From: Gari tellinella
Lineage: Eukaryota > Mollusca > Bivalvia > Cardiida > Psammobiidae
DNA length: 64,000 bases
Direction of reading: 5' to 3'
Assembly: GCA_922989275.2 (NCBI GenBank)
Contig: OV277866.1
Span: 77,350,328 to 77,414,327 of the forward strand
Position numbers and translations under genes: made by a program. The notes under the pieces were generated by a model that did not search any database, had not been told where the DNA came from, and was given only the letters and a program-made list of their open reading frames with translations. Of this stretch, positions 41,911 through 52,300 are shown piece after piece. Every line of letters begins with the position of its first letter. Position 1 is the first letter of the stretch.

Positions 41911-43268
41911 TTGTTGTCTTTAAGTTGGTTTACGGGTAAAATATTTAACCCTCATCATGTTTTAAAGTGCAACTTGTCTAATAATTGCAAACAGGTTGTT
42001 TCCAGATCTGGATCCAAACTATTTGTCACTCATTTCAACTTTTCTTCTTTTTCAAATGCATGGAAAACTAGTTTTCAGCTTATCAGACAATATATTTAAA
42101 AAAGACGACAATTCAGCATGAACACGTTAAAAACTCTTTGATCAAATCTTCAAAGTTAGCCGACTTCGCTTCCCCGCTCAACATATTCAACTCACAAGTA
42201 GAGTTTGTTGTTTTCTTAAAGTGATTGACAGGGGATTTTACTAATAATTATCCAATTGAAATACACCTTTTGGGAGCATGAAACTTTCCTATTAGGGTCC
42301 AGATGTGAAATTAACAAATGGATAACGTTTCTAAATCTTCGAGTTACGATGTTCGTGTGTATGTAATGAGTTTACACGCAGTGATCTGTGAATGATTTTC
42401 TGGAATTTTACGAAAAATGCTGAAGATAAAAAATAAACTTGGCGAAAACAAAAGACTTTTCATGGGAGTATAATTATAAGGTAAATCGTTAATTTCATTC
42501 AAGTGTCATATATAAACCAATAATTTGCTGTCTAATTATGATCTATTATGATATCAATATCTTTTTTTTTATAATGGCAATTTCGAATTGGAATTGAACG
42601 TTTGCTAAATAAATGAAACAAGTTGGAAGTTGGTTTCTGTGTGAATCAATCAGACATTTAAAAACGTTAAGAAACGTTAAGAAAGTCGCAAACATTTGAA
42701 CAATTTATCAAAGCGTGCCGATGTTCACACCCTCGCGAAAAATATGCTATGCGATTATCAGCGCGTGCCGAATACACAGTCAGTGGCATATTAGACTTGA
42801 CACGTGTATTTGTTACGCCTCTCGTCTGCAACTTTTCCCTTTCATGTATGCCGACATTTCAAAGAGTGTAATCGTAGACATGAAACATATACACAGTGAA
42901 AAGTGGTAGCTACTTGGGTGTGGCATTAGCGAAAGGAAACTTATCTTCTATGAAATACGAAGATTAATGCGATGCTATAAGTGGATAAAACAACCCCGAC
43001 TAACGGAGGATAATACTCACATAGGAACATCGTATGTACACAGTATGTAAGCAAAAAATATTTCATTTAATCCCAGTTACTCATTTAAATCACTATTTCA
43101 CGTTTGCATCAATTAATAATTGTCAAATACGAGTGATATATATAATTTTTTAAAAATGGCACGTTGGATCCACAAATGGTACGTTGATGTAGTGGGGCGT
43201 TGATGCGATGGGGCGTTGAGACCAGACACCCATTAGATACTGTACATGGGTTTTCTATCCTGTGGTGG

Positions 43269-43507
43269 TTTAACACATTTCCCTATAAATAGGCCTTTAA
43301 TTTTATTCATCCACTGAAGAAAATAGTTCTAATTTAAAAAGTTATAAATATGCACTATAAAAAAGTTTTTTTTATCCTAGCAGATCATAGCTTAAAGCAG
43401 GCAGAAAGTAAAACAGAATGTGCCCTAGGGCACATTCTGCTTTACTTTCAACCTGCTTTATGTGGTCACCCATCCTTAAACCTAGAAAGAATGCAGGAAT
43501 GGGTTAA
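43269..43507. mobile_element. MITE family A, inverted
   Basis: TTAACACATTTCCCTATAAAT to GCAGGAATGGGTTAA, with stem at about 43391-43461 and a CCTAGGG turn. Confidence 0.85.
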
Positions 43508-43799
43508 CACAATATTAACTGTATATTAAACATGCTAAGCAGTCCTTCAGTGAATACATGGGGAGGACAGAAGTAAAACTCAAAGCTTAGATTTAAGATT
43601 ATATTTGCTTTGCAGTCACTGGTTTTAACCCATTACACCATAAATATTCCTTTTTATCCCGGCGACGATCACTTGAGGGGCATACTGTTTTACCTGTTTT
43701 TCCGTCCCACATACAGTACATAATTACAGTTTGTCAGCCTAACTCCTACAGTTTTCAAGCTACAACCTTATAACTTGGCAAAGTGTTGCAGGGTACACC

Positions 43800-43994
43800 A
43801 GGGCTCCAGATAAGAGGGAGTTTTTTTTTAACAAATCTCACATTTTCTCACTTATTTCAGCACCAAATCCTATGGTGTGACTACTCATTAGAATCGTCTC
43901 TTCGAGACGATTCAAATGAGTAGTAACACCATAGGGTTTGATTCAGTAATAAACATTTTAGTTTTTGAAAAACTCCCCTTATCTGGAACCCTGG
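43800..43994. mobile_element. MITE family D, full length
   Basis: AGGGCTCCAGATAAGAGGGAG to CTCCCCTTATCTGGAACCCT. The flanking octamers GGTACACC and GGAACACC differ at one position, which fits an 8-bp target duplication. The palindrome at 43881-43932 (ACTACTCATTAGAATCGTCTC...) is near perfect. Confidence 0.9.
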
Positions 43995-44154
43995 AACACC
44001 ATAGATGTGCATGTGAACAGGACTTTGATCTGCTTTAATTTTTTGCAAAGTTACAGGGCATCATATTTGTCTTATAGACAAAGCCATCCCTCTAGTTCTG
44101 CCTCTGAGGAAAGTCCCCACCTAGGAAGTCCTGAACATAAAAAATAGATGATGG

Positions 44155-44306
44155 AAGGTATTTCCAGTAGCATATCCTGATGGCAGCTTAAGGCATGTTG
44201 AAATCAAAGCAGAATGCACCATAATGAGCATTCAGTTTTACTTTCAACCTGCTTTAAGTGGTCTCCAGGCTTCTAAACTAGAAACAGGCTATGGTGCAAT
44301 ATGTTA
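44155..44306. mobile_element. Family A MITE, right part
   Basis: CTGATGGCAGCTTAAGGCATG, stem with mismatches, then CTAGAAACAGGCTATGGTGC and ATATGTTAA. Confidence 0.75.
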
Positions 44307-44504
44307 AGAGATCTGCAAGTAATGGCCATTTCAGACAACAATAATAAGAGAGAGGTACATCAGCATTCAGGGTACATTAGACATACAAACTGCATATTTA
44401 CTCATCCACCATCAAACAGTTGAAAACTTGTAATTATTTCCAATTTAAACACAAATGCCTTGCAATAAAAAGTAGAAAAGTACAGTTTTGAGGAATTTCT
44501 AAAG

Positions 44505-45640
44505 GTGGTCGTATATTGGCGTGGCCCTGTCCGTCCGTCCGTCTGTCCGTCCGAGTGCACGAAAGGTCCTTTGTTGGGTAGGGAGAACAATAGATAACAT
44601 TCATTCCGTGATTACCCTATTGTTATTGTTGGGTATTTTTGTTGCTGTTGGGTACTTTACAAATGTCCATCTGTGAGGACGTTTGTCCGTCAACATTTTG
44701 TTTGTCGGGAGTTTTTCTGGAAAACTATTATAGGGATATTATTGAAACTTCACACAAATATTATATGCATCAAGATCTAAAGCTGAGTCGAGTTTGAAGT
44801 TCATTTGAATATTCGTTACAGAGTTATCTGCCCTTGATGTACTCAAATATGCTATAAAAAGCTTGTCCGGAGTTTTCTGGGAAAACAATTTGAGGGATAT
44901 TATTGAAACTTCACAGAAAGGTTATATGCATCAATATCTAAAGCTGAGTCCAGTTTGAGGTTCATTTGAATTTTCGTTACAGAGTTATCTGCCCTTGGTG
45001 TACTCAAATATGCTATAAAAAGCTTGTCCAGAGTTTTCTGGGAAAACTGATGGAGGGATATTTATGAAACTTCACTCAAATGTTATATGCATCAAAATCT
45101 AAAGCTGAGTTGAGTTGTAGGTTCATTTAATTTTTGTTACAGAGTTATATGCCCTTGATGTACTTAAAATATGCTATAAAAAGCTTGTCCAGAGTATTTT
45201 TGGAAAGCTATTTGAAGGATATTAATGAAACTTCACAGAAAGGTTATATGCATCAAGATCTGAAGCTGATTTAAGTTTCAGATTTATTTGATATTTCGTT
45301 ACAGAGTTATATGCCCTTGGTGTACTCAAATATTCTATAAAAGGCTTTTATGACAGTGTTAACACACTTAGCAACTACAGTTCTGAATGGATTTTGATTA
45401 TGTTTGCCCACAGTATTATATATTTATAGAAGTATAAGTTCATGAAAGGGTTGATTATTATTGAAATCGGATCATTGTGTCGAATTATCTACCCTTGGTG
45501 TACTCAGATATGCTAGAAAAGGCTTTAATTCTGTATTGATTATGCTGGCAGAGCTCTAAAAGTCTACAAATTAGAATAAATTTTTATAACACTTTTTCTT
45601 TGTCAGTGGGCGTATAATGTACCGCTTGCGGTGCTCTCGT
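44505..45640. repeat. Dispersed element with about 4-5 internal units of 150-160 bp
   Basis: It starts GGTGGTCGTATATTGGCGTGG followed by (CCGT)n-like CCGTCCGTCCGTCTGTCCG, and ends GCGTATAATGTACCGCTTGCG. In between, units containing GCTTGTCCAGAGTTTTCTGG, GAGGGATATTATTGAAACTTC and GAGTTATCTGCCCTTGGTGT repeat with spacing of roughly 150-160 bp (for example 44871, 45022, 45183). No protein is encoded. Confidence 0.8.
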
Positions 45641-45656
45641 TAGCTATTCATTTTAA

Positions 45657-45802
45657 TCTCAGTTGCAAACAGTTTGGAGTGGGATCACGGGATCGGATGC
45701 TGGCTTGCTTGGTGCGTCTGATCTGGCTCAAACTATTTGCAATGCAACTAGTAGTTTTAGGAGAAATGTATTTATTGGGAAAGAATAATGTCTTCTCCAC
45801 TG
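45657..45802. mobile_element. Family C MITE, right part
   Basis: CAGTTTGGAGTGGGATCACGG and CGTCTGATCTGGCTCAAACTA are imperfect stem arms. The right end AATGTCTTCTCCACTG is flanked by TA. The left end is absent. Confidence 0.75.
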
Positions 45803-46125
45803 TACATAGAAGTTTGTCGGTACTGTATACTATTCCAGTGCTACGGCTGTGCTCATTATTATTTTTCTATTTATTTTGTTAATGTCATATCTTTTTGTTA
45901 TGAATATATTTTTTATCTCATCTATTATTTTAAGAAAAAAAACACCAAAATATTGTTGTCACTCCAGCTTCCTTGTTACTTTCGGTATGCATTTTAATCT
46001 TGACAAGTGCTACCCAGATATACAAACATGTTTAACATTTGAACTTTGACCTAATTTTACTTTATTTTTCCCTGACCTTCAAAAAACAGACGAGTGCTTG
46101 CACCTGCATGGTGTGTTCTTGTTAT

Positions 46126-46292
46126 CAGGGCTCCAGATAAGAGAGAGTAAACTGAACAAATCCAACATTTTCTCACTGATTTAAACACTAAATCTTCTTT
46201 TCGAGACGATTCTAATGGGTAGTGACACCATAGGGTTAAATGCAAAAATAAAGATTTTAATTTTTGAAATACTCCCCTTATCTGGAGCCCTG
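46126..46292. mobile_element. MITE family D with exact 8-bp target duplication
   Basis: CAGGGCTCCAGATAAGAGAG to CTTATCTGGAGCCCTG is flanked on both sides by CTTGTTAT (46118-46125 and 46293-46300). This assigns the family to an hAT-like transposase by end sequence and target length. Part of one palindrome arm is deleted (AATCTTCTTTTCGAGACGATT). Confidence 0.95.
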
Positions 46293-46361
46293 CTTGTTAT
46301 GTTATTTACACACAGCTGATTTCTTGATCCATTCTATTTATTTGAAGTATATGTTTATGTC

Positions 46362-46560
46362 TTAACCCTTTGAACCCTAGTCAAGCCTATAAGCGTCTTT
46401 TGCAAACAGTGTACCTGTAAATAATACACTTGTCTACTGCAAACAGTGAAGACCCAGATCAGATCAGATGGCTCCTTTAAGGCTTAAGGAGCCCTCGATA
46501 TGGGTCTTAACTGTTTGTAATACTGAAGTACATTGACAATAATTACCCCTAAATAACCCA
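46362..46560. mobile_element. Family B MITE, right end lost
   Basis: TTAACCCTTTGAACCCTAGTC, then a stem in which AGATC is duplicated (CAGATCAGATCAGATGGCTCC). The turn TTAAGGCTTAAGG and return arm GAGCCCTCGATATGGGTCTTA follow. Confidence 0.8.
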
Positions 46561-46734
46561 GTTTCAAAATAGAGGGGATTCAATTCAACTGAAGAAATAC
46601 TGATAAACTCGACAAAACCGTGTTCAAGATATTGAATTCAACTCTATATGATATTTAAGCAATGTATAAAACTTGTATTTGTTTTGTGAAGTAAATGTTG
46701 TCAAACTGCTGAAAACTTTTAACTCATTATTTAA

Positions 46735-46826
46735 TTCATGCACACCTGTAGGCTGAAACTTCAAGTGGACAATCCAAGTATCCAATTAAGTCTAGTCCAT
46801 TTTTGATGAGGTTGTTTTTACAATAT
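46735..46826. mobile_element. Family B right-end fragment, inverted
   Basis: CACACCTGTAGGCTGAAACTT, AAGTGGACAATCCAAG and AAGTCTAGTCCATTTTTG match the outer part of family B. Confidence 0.5.
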
Positions 46827-46827
46827 A

Positions 46828-47245
46828 CATTAGAACCTCTCTATTACGACCACCAAAAGGAAGGCTATATTGTATTTGATTTATAAAATTTTAATAAAAG
46901 ACGGGTGACAGTAATACAGAAAGCTCCTTTTGGAGCTTTCTGTATTACTTTCACATTGCTTTAACCCTTTACCCAATAACCCGTTTATAACATTAAATAC
47001 AGGTACTTACTTAAAGCAGGTTGAAAGTAAAGCAGAATGTGCCTTAAGGCATTCTGCTTTACTTTCAGCCTGCTTTAAACTACCATCTTCTAGGTTATAT
47101 AAAAATATTTGTTATGGTAATTGTTCATGAGGGTATAAACTGGAACTATCTTCTTCAGCGGAGGAATAAATTAAATACGCTAAAAGTCGCTTCTATGGGA
47201 GAAAGGGTTAAGCAGTCATCTGTCAGAAACAAATTATAATCAACA
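46828..47245. mobile_element. Family E MITE split by a family A MITE
   Basis: The left part (TTAGAACCTCTCTATTACGAC ... stem GTAATACAGAAAGCTCC ... CACATTGCTTTAA) ends at 46974. After the insert it resumes TTAAGCAGTCATCTGTCAG. Intact copies at 29957 and 52379 have the same TTAA unbroken (GCTTTAAGCTGTCACCTGTC), so the insertion point is certain. Confidence 0.85.
46971..47211. mobile_element. MITE family A nested in family E
   Basis: TTAACCCTTTACCCAATAAC to GGGAGAAAGGGTTAA, with stem at about 47010-47078. TTAA is present at both borders, once in the uninterrupted host element. Confidence 0.9.
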
Positions 47246-47390
47246 AATTGAGGGATTTACTGTATTGCTATGTTACAAACAGTGAAGACTTTGATCAGAG
47301 GGGTCTTCAGGAGCCATATGTTCAGGGGCTACACTGTCTGCATAGAACAAGTGTACTCTAAACTGTTACAGTTTGTAAATGACTGTGTAC

Positions 47391-47983
47391 AGTAAATCCT
47401 CTCTATTACAACCTCTGAAAGGACAATTACTTCATGGTATTAAAGATGAGTGACAGCAATGTACAGTAAATCCTCTCTATTACAACCTCTGAAAGGACAA
47501 TTACTTCATGGTATTAAAGATGAGTGACAGCAATGTACAGTAAAACCTCTCTATTACAACCTCTGAAAGGACAATTACTTCATGGTATTAAAGATGAGTG
47601 ACAGCAATGTACAGTAAAACCTCTCTATTACAACCTCTGAAAGGACAATTACTTCATGGTATTAAAGATGAGTGACAGCAATGTACAGTAAAACCTCTCT
47701 ATTACAACCTCTGAAAGGACAATTACTTCATGGTATTAAAGATGAGTGACAGCAATGTACAGTAAAACCTCTCTATTACAACCTCTGAAAGGACAATTAC
47801 TTCATGGTATTAAAGATGAGTGACAGCAATGTACAGTAAATCCTCTCTATTACAACCTCTGAAAGGACAATTACTTCATGGTATTAAAGATGAGTGACAG
47901 CAATGTACAGTAAATCCTCTCTATTACAACCTCTGAAAGGACAATTACTTCATGGTATTAAAGATGAGTGACAGCAAGATGGA
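47391..47983. repeat. 74-bp tandem repeat, 8 copies, built from a family E end
   Basis: The unit AGTAAATCCTCTCTATTACA...GATGAGTGACAGCAATGTAC repeats with period exactly 74 (starts 47391, 47465, 47539, 47613, 47687, 47761, 47835, 47909) and almost no variation except AAATCC/AAAACC. The unit equals the left end of family E up to its stem, so one transposon end was amplified locally. Confidence 0.95.
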
Positions 47984-48069
47984 AGTAAAGCAGAAAGTTC
48001 AAAGTTTTTACTCTTGTGTAAATGCAACAATGTATATTTCCTGATAAAGGGCTTCCAAATGTGTATATA

Positions 48070-48397
48070 CAGTGAAACCCCTCTGAACCGGAGATGTTTG
48101 GAGACAGCATAAATGTCCGGTTTAGAGGGGTTTCTGGTTTAGATGGGTTCTAACCCTTAGCTTGCTTTTAGTATGGAAGAAAGCTGATCACTTAAAGCAG
48201 GTTGAAAGTAAAGCAGAATGCGCCATAAGGCTTTAAACTGTCATGTCAGAATACAGAAAATAGGAGTTAAAAACTAAAAATGCATACTAATTGTGTAATG
48301 GGTTAAAATAAAGTAGGGTTGGAAATGGGGCCAACATTTTTGTCCGGTTTAGAGAGAATTCCGGTATTTAGAGGTTCCGGTTAGAGGGGTTTCACTG
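48070..48397. mobile_element. Tigger/pogo-like MITE containing a family A copy
   Basis: CAGTGAAACCCCTCTGAACCG and the complement CGGTTAGAGGGGTTTCACTG are flanked by TA. Inside, 48150-48306 is a family A MITE missing its second stem arm (TAACCCTTAGCTTGC ... GTAATGGGTTAA). Confidence 0.85.
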
Positions 48398-48736
48398 TAT
48401 AGGTAAAATTGGCACAAATGATAATGGCTAGGTAAAATGGTACATGTGAAAAGGCCACAACTGGGAACAAAGGGCAAAAATGTCACAACTGAAATTAATA
48501 GTTTATTGAACATAAATATCCCACTGAATATGATGTTGTTAAAGTCGTGGGCTGCAGACAAAAACATGCAGACCGACATGCTTAACAAAACAACGAACAA
48601 CTATATATGCATTATATCAAGAGCAAAAGAACATGCAACGTTTCATGGATAAGCACAATTTTGTCCCTTCCACTGAAATTAAAGGCCATGCTCCCTCTTG
48701 CACATTCCTTACCATCATATCGTCTCTTTTTATTTC

Positions 48737-48949
48737 TTAACCCTTTGCCTGCTGGTCGCGACTTTATTGATGTTTGCAAACAGTTAAGATCCAGATCAGA
48801 CACCGCGTAACGCGGTGTCTGATCTGGATCCAAACTGTTTGACACTCTTCTTTAGCTTTCTTTACTTAAAAAATGTATGAATCAAAATTTAACAAACTTT
48901 GCAGACGACACTTTCGAAGCAGACGACATCGCCGCAGGATAAGGGTTAA
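48737..48949. mobile_element. MITE family H-like, full length
   Basis: TTAACCCTTTGCCTGCTGG to CCGCAGGATAAGGGTTAA, with perfect palindrome at about 48778-48840 (AACAGTTAAGATCCAGATCAG...CGCGTAACGCG turn) and spacer CAGACGACACTTTCGAAGC. Confidence 0.85.
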
Positions 48950-49024
48950 ACTTATAATTTTACACTATTTGACTTCAGAAATATATGTAGTTGATACATT
49001 TAGTAGTGACAAACAGTGTAGATC

Positions 49025-49244
49025 GGGGTCCCGTTTCATAAAACTTCGTACGACAAATGTTGTCGTAAGTCAGATTATAAAAATCTAAATTGTTATTTAT
49101 TTCTCAATCTAATCCTGTCTTGTGACATCTTTGGAATCGTCTTGTCGCAAGACAGGATTAAATAGAGAAATCATAAATTAAATGTATTTGAAAGTTTTGA
49201 CTTGCGATCGTTTTTGTCATACGAAGTTTTACGAAACGGGCCCC
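49025..49244. mobile_element. MITE family F, copy 1
   Basis: GGGGTCCCGTTTCATAAAAC and GTTTTACGAAACGGGCCCC are inverted ends. Inner arms ATCTAATCCTGTCTTGTGAC / TTGTCGCAAGACAGGATTAA pair imperfectly. Its left end is about 75 bp before the EF-hand gene stop. Confidence 0.85.
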
Positions 49245-49319
49245 AGGATCGAAACTGTTCACAAATCATTGAAATGTATGTACAATCGGGTAAGACCGGG
49301 AATGACTGGTCGAACAGTG

Positions 49320-52300
49320 TTAGAAATCCGTTGTAAACAGGTCAACAAGTTCTTTCCGTGTGGCCGTGTCTTTGTCGCCTTCCTTTTCAATATCACCGAA
49401 TATCTCGTCAATCTCTACTTCTGTCAGCTGATCATTTCCCCGCCGCTGGAAAAAAAACAACAGTGATCTATTGCTCGATCTAGTGCCATTTACAATTTAA
49501 CCGTGCCCCACGATCCCATATATGGGACATAGGCAAACAGTGTAGACTCTGAGCAGACGCCGCATTATGCGGCGTCTGATCAGAGTCTACACTGTTTGCT
49601 GATAGGAATTTCAATATAAAACAAAATGAAACTGAAACTTTTGACCAGGCATTCTTAATGGACTAATCCAATATAAAACATAGAAGAATCCACTGGACAT
49701 AAATGGGTTAATCCATTTAAGCATTGTGTCTAATAACGAGAGCACCGCAAACGGGTGCTGGACGCTCGACTTTCATATACTTGAGACGGCTACATTTTTT
49801 AAACTTAAAGAATGTGTATGGGTGTTTAATGCCTTATTGATCATAGAAATTTGTAAGCAACAACAACTCAAACATACTTGGACAGTCTACATTCCATTTA
49901 AAGTAAACTATAAGTCAAAACAAGGACAATAACTCTGGAATGGCACATCCCCAGTCACCTTTCTTGTTTGAATGAGTTGCCCTTTTGATAGAACACAAGT
50001 ATTTAAAGTTTCAAGTTAATACCTTTGACAGTTATTAAGATATTTCAATTTACAAGTTTTAAGTAAATAAATCAAGGGCAATTACTCTGGAATTAGAAAT
50101 CACAGAGTAACCTACCTTGTTGTAATGAGTTGTCCTTTTGATACTTAACAAGTATTCAAAGTTTCAAGTTAATATCTTTCATAGTATTTTAGATATGTTA
50201 ATTTATAATTTTTAAGTAAATAAAACAAGGGTAATTACTCTAGATCCACAAACCTCAGGGTTACCTGTCTTGTTGTAATGAGTTGCCCTTTTGATACTGA
50301 ATAACTATTCAAAGTTTCAAGTTAATATCTTTCATAGTTATTTAGATATGTTAATATACAATTTTGAGGTAAATAAAACAAGGACAATAACTCTGAAATG
50401 ACAAATCAAAGAGTTACCTGCCTTGTTGTAATTAGTTGCCCTTTTGATATTGAATAACTATTCCAAGTTTCAAGTTAATATCTTTCACAGTTATTTAGAT
50501 ATGTTAATTTACAATTTTGAAGTAAATAAAACAAGGGCAATAACTCTGAAATGACAAATCCCATGGTTACCTGCCTTGTTGTAATGAGTTGCTCTGTTGA
50601 TACTGAACAGGTATTCAAAGTTTCAAATGGATAACTTTGATAGTTATTGAGATATGTTAATTTATAATTTTTAAGTAAATAAAACAAGGGCAATTACTCT
50701 GATATGACAAATCCCAGGGTTACCTGCCTTGTTGTTATGAGTTGCCCTTTTGATACTGAACAAGTATTCAAAGTTTCAAATGGATACCTTTAATAGTTGT
50801 TGAGATATGTTAATTTACAATTTTGAAGTAAATAAAACAAGGGCAATAACTCTGAAATGACAAATCCCAGTGTTACCTGCCTTGTTGTAGTGAGTTGCCC
50901 TTTTGATACTGAACAAGAATTCCAAGTTTCAAATGGATACCTTTGATAATTATTGAGAAATCAACTCTTACAAAAACCTTAAGCAAAAAACTTAACCGAC
51001 GCAGACGCTGACGCAGACGACAGGGTGACGACAATAGCTCGACTTTTCGAAAAAGTCGAGCTAAATATGTTATTAGCAAGCAGTGTAATATTTAGTAAAT
51101 TTGGAGTAAACAGTGTGGACTGTTGATGAGACACCGCGTTACGCGACGTCTCATCAGTGATGACTCTGAACAGTAAAGAACTCGACGGCCGTCGATGGTC
51201 ATCGGTTGCGAGTGGGCTATCGGTTCGAAATACAGTGGAGAAAACGTTATTCTTCCGTTCAAATACAAACGCATTGCAATGAAATATAGAAAATGTCAAC
51301 TTTTTGACAATTCTGACTACCAGTTTTAATCTGAGTGGCAAACGGTTTGGAGCCTGCTCAGACGCCGGGTTACCCGGCATCGGATCTGGCTCCAAACTAT
51401 TTGCAATGAAAATAATAGTTAAAGCGTAACCGGGGTTATTTGGAAAGAATACGCTTTCTCTACTGTACTCTCCACGCTGCACGCGGGGCACAAACCCTAA
51501 ACAGCAAACAGTGGTAATTTAACACGCTACAAGAGTCTACACTATTTACTCCAAATGTACTAAATATTAAATAATTTCCAGTATGGTTAAACACTGCAGT
51601 TTTCTTTAGAACACCTTTGTCTACCTATAATGAAATCTTCCATTCAGCACACATGAAGAATTCATTGCACTATAAAGGCATAAATGGGGTAAACGTATCC
51701 CCTCGAAATCCTCTTTTTATCCACATTCCGTATAATGGGGTTTTCAGTGTCCGACATGAATTTAATCAGAACAAATCGAGCATTTGTTCTTACTGTTTTA
51801 ATTTGGGGAGGGGGTAGTGTTTCAGGTTTTTTTTAAAGTGATCGTAATAGAGGGGCTCTATCGTATACAACAGAAATTCATTGTGTCCACATCCCCTTAT
51901 TTCCCTTGATTACTGTTATTGACTTTCCATTGGGATGTTCAGGAATTCCTCTCTCTTGATCCGCGCATACATATGATGACTTACCTGAAGAATAATTTTG
52001 AGATTGTCTCTGCTTATATTGTCCCCCTCTTTCAGTCCTAGCTCGTCCATTATCACGCCTAAAGCCTCAGTCAACTCCTTCTGTACTTCCTTAACAATAT
52101 GAACAGAGAAACATTACACCGTTCCCTCTCTACAACGACACCTTATGTAAGACAAACAATATGTGCGTTGTTCGGAGGGAGTCGTTATACAGAGGGAAAT
52201 TGGCTTACATTTGCAAACAGCTTGAATCCAGACCAGACGCCGCGTTAAGCTGTTTGCCACTTGTCATTAAGTTTTAGTTCTGTCAAAATGTCCATTATGT

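Larger units (their letters stand above)
39238..43230. mobile_element. Candidate 4-kb DNA transposon with 8-bp target duplication
   Basis: CATTAGAT occurs immediately outside both ends (39230-39237 and 43231-43238). Inside, GGTCTCAACGTCCCA at left and GGTCTCAACGCCCCA at right (other strand) form the inverted ends. About 90 bp of subterminal sequence at each end repeats (T)CAACGTCCCA/CAACGTACCA motifs and then turns AT-rich (AAAATTATAGAAAATC / AAAAAATTATATATATC). No transposase was found in the roughly 4 kb, which also holds family B, C and D fragments (39996-40226, 40957-41185, 41804-41905). An 8-bp duplication fits hAT, P or Merlin-like groups, but the terminal bases do not clearly match one of them. 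Confidence 0.75.

Noticed and set aside
47391..47983. CRISPR-like array of 74-bp repeats
   Set aside because: There are no unique spacers; it is a tandem repeat of a MITE end.
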